From Actinomadura_C sp036008685 (GTDB lineage: Bacteria; Actinomycetota; Actinomycetes; Streptosporangiales; Streptosporangiaceae): DNA of 64,000 nt. Positions 63,906 through 64,000 of this stretch are shown here, piece after piece; position 1 is the stretch's first letter; each line of letters opens with the position of its first letter. Location: positions 1-64,000 of the forward strand of contig DASYNF010000033.1 in the NCBI GenBank assembly GCA_036008685.1, written 5' to 3'. The notes under the pieces were generated by a model. It was not told the DNA's origin, made no database searches, and saw nothing but the letters and a program-made list of their open reading frames with translations. The translations under genes and the position numbers were made by a program.

Positions 63906-64000
63906 TCAGAAATTCACGCCTCGGCCACCCCGTATGGGGAACAGCCGGGCGGACACGACCAGAGCGAAGTTCAGCAGCAGTGTGTGCGGTTCGTTGCTGC
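63906..64000 (-). CDS. 3' end of a gene entering from the right edge
   Basis: On the minus strand one frame is open from the window edge to a TGA at 63906. It encodes about 30 residues with a hydrophobic stretch (TLLLNFALVVSARLF) and a basic tail (PIRGGRGVNF). Third positions are mostly G/C, as in real genes here. It could be the last membrane helix of an integral membrane protein. Too short to identify. Confidence 0.4.
   Translation of the reverse strand, partial: SNEPHTLLLNFALVVSARLFPIRGGRGVNF

Overview
The window is high-GC DNA with strong G/C bias at third codon positions. It carries several actinobacterial hallmarks: a conservon (CvnA-E), a DUF574-type SAM methyltransferase, PknB-type kinases with an outside domain, and a SpoIIE phosphatase fused to an anti-sigma-type ATPase. 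Together these point to a filamentous actinomycete, most likely of the Streptosporangiales (an inference from gene content, not a database match). I see no integrase, transposase, CRISPR array, rRNA or tRNA. The window reads as a chromosomal accessory or secondary-metabolism region.

Layout. 1-4.2 kb: a wrecked kinase copy, an intact PknB-type kinase and a LuxR/HisKA_3 two-component pair. 4.3-8.1 kb: a PoxB-like ThDP enzyme convergent with a metallo-beta-lactamase/Rieske fusion. 8.3-9.8 kb: a second, soluble two-component pair. 9.7-20.9 kb: a minus-strand exopolysaccharide cluster (Wzz-like protein, aminotransferase, CapD-like dehydratase, glycosyltransferase, Wzy-like polymerase, Wzx-like flippase, sugar transferase) with two secreted proteins of glycosidase-like appearance; an orphan LuxR regulator and galE follow. 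23-30.6 kb: methyltransferase, SpoIIE phosphatase, small coiled-coil protein, secreted C39-type peptidase, class II aldolase and a class A penicillin-binding protein. 30.9-34.9 kb: a complete five-gene conservon whose P450 lacks the ExxR motif. 35-39.6 kb: DUF574 methyltransferase, a kinase with a duplicated outside domain and an AbrB-family membrane protein.

39.6-47.7 kb is the metabolic centrepiece. A minus-strand operon boxC-boxB-benzoate-CoA ligase-gamma-carbonic-anhydrase-like protein-amidohydrolase lies divergent from a PaaX-type repressor and a PaaI-type thioesterase. This is the aerobic hybrid benzoyl-CoA epoxide route: benzoate is activated to its CoA thioester, BoxB epoxidises the ring, BoxC opens it, and thioesterases can rescue stalled CoA esters. 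No boxA reductase is present in the window.

47.7-64 kb: DUF4396 membrane protein, an orphan extracellular solute-binding protein, a secreted LVIVD-repeat protein, a broken DUF4253 gene, two tandem polysaccharide deacetylases, a GntR regulator, a membrane protein plus DUF421 pair, a methyltransferase, a hemerythrin/Rho_N protein with a GGSxx repeat tail, a canonical P450, a large secreted DUF11-like protein, a DUF347-type membrane protein and a gene entering from the right edge. Many transcription units end in visually strong hairpins of 13-16 bp. These usually lack a T-tract, as is common in actinomycetes.
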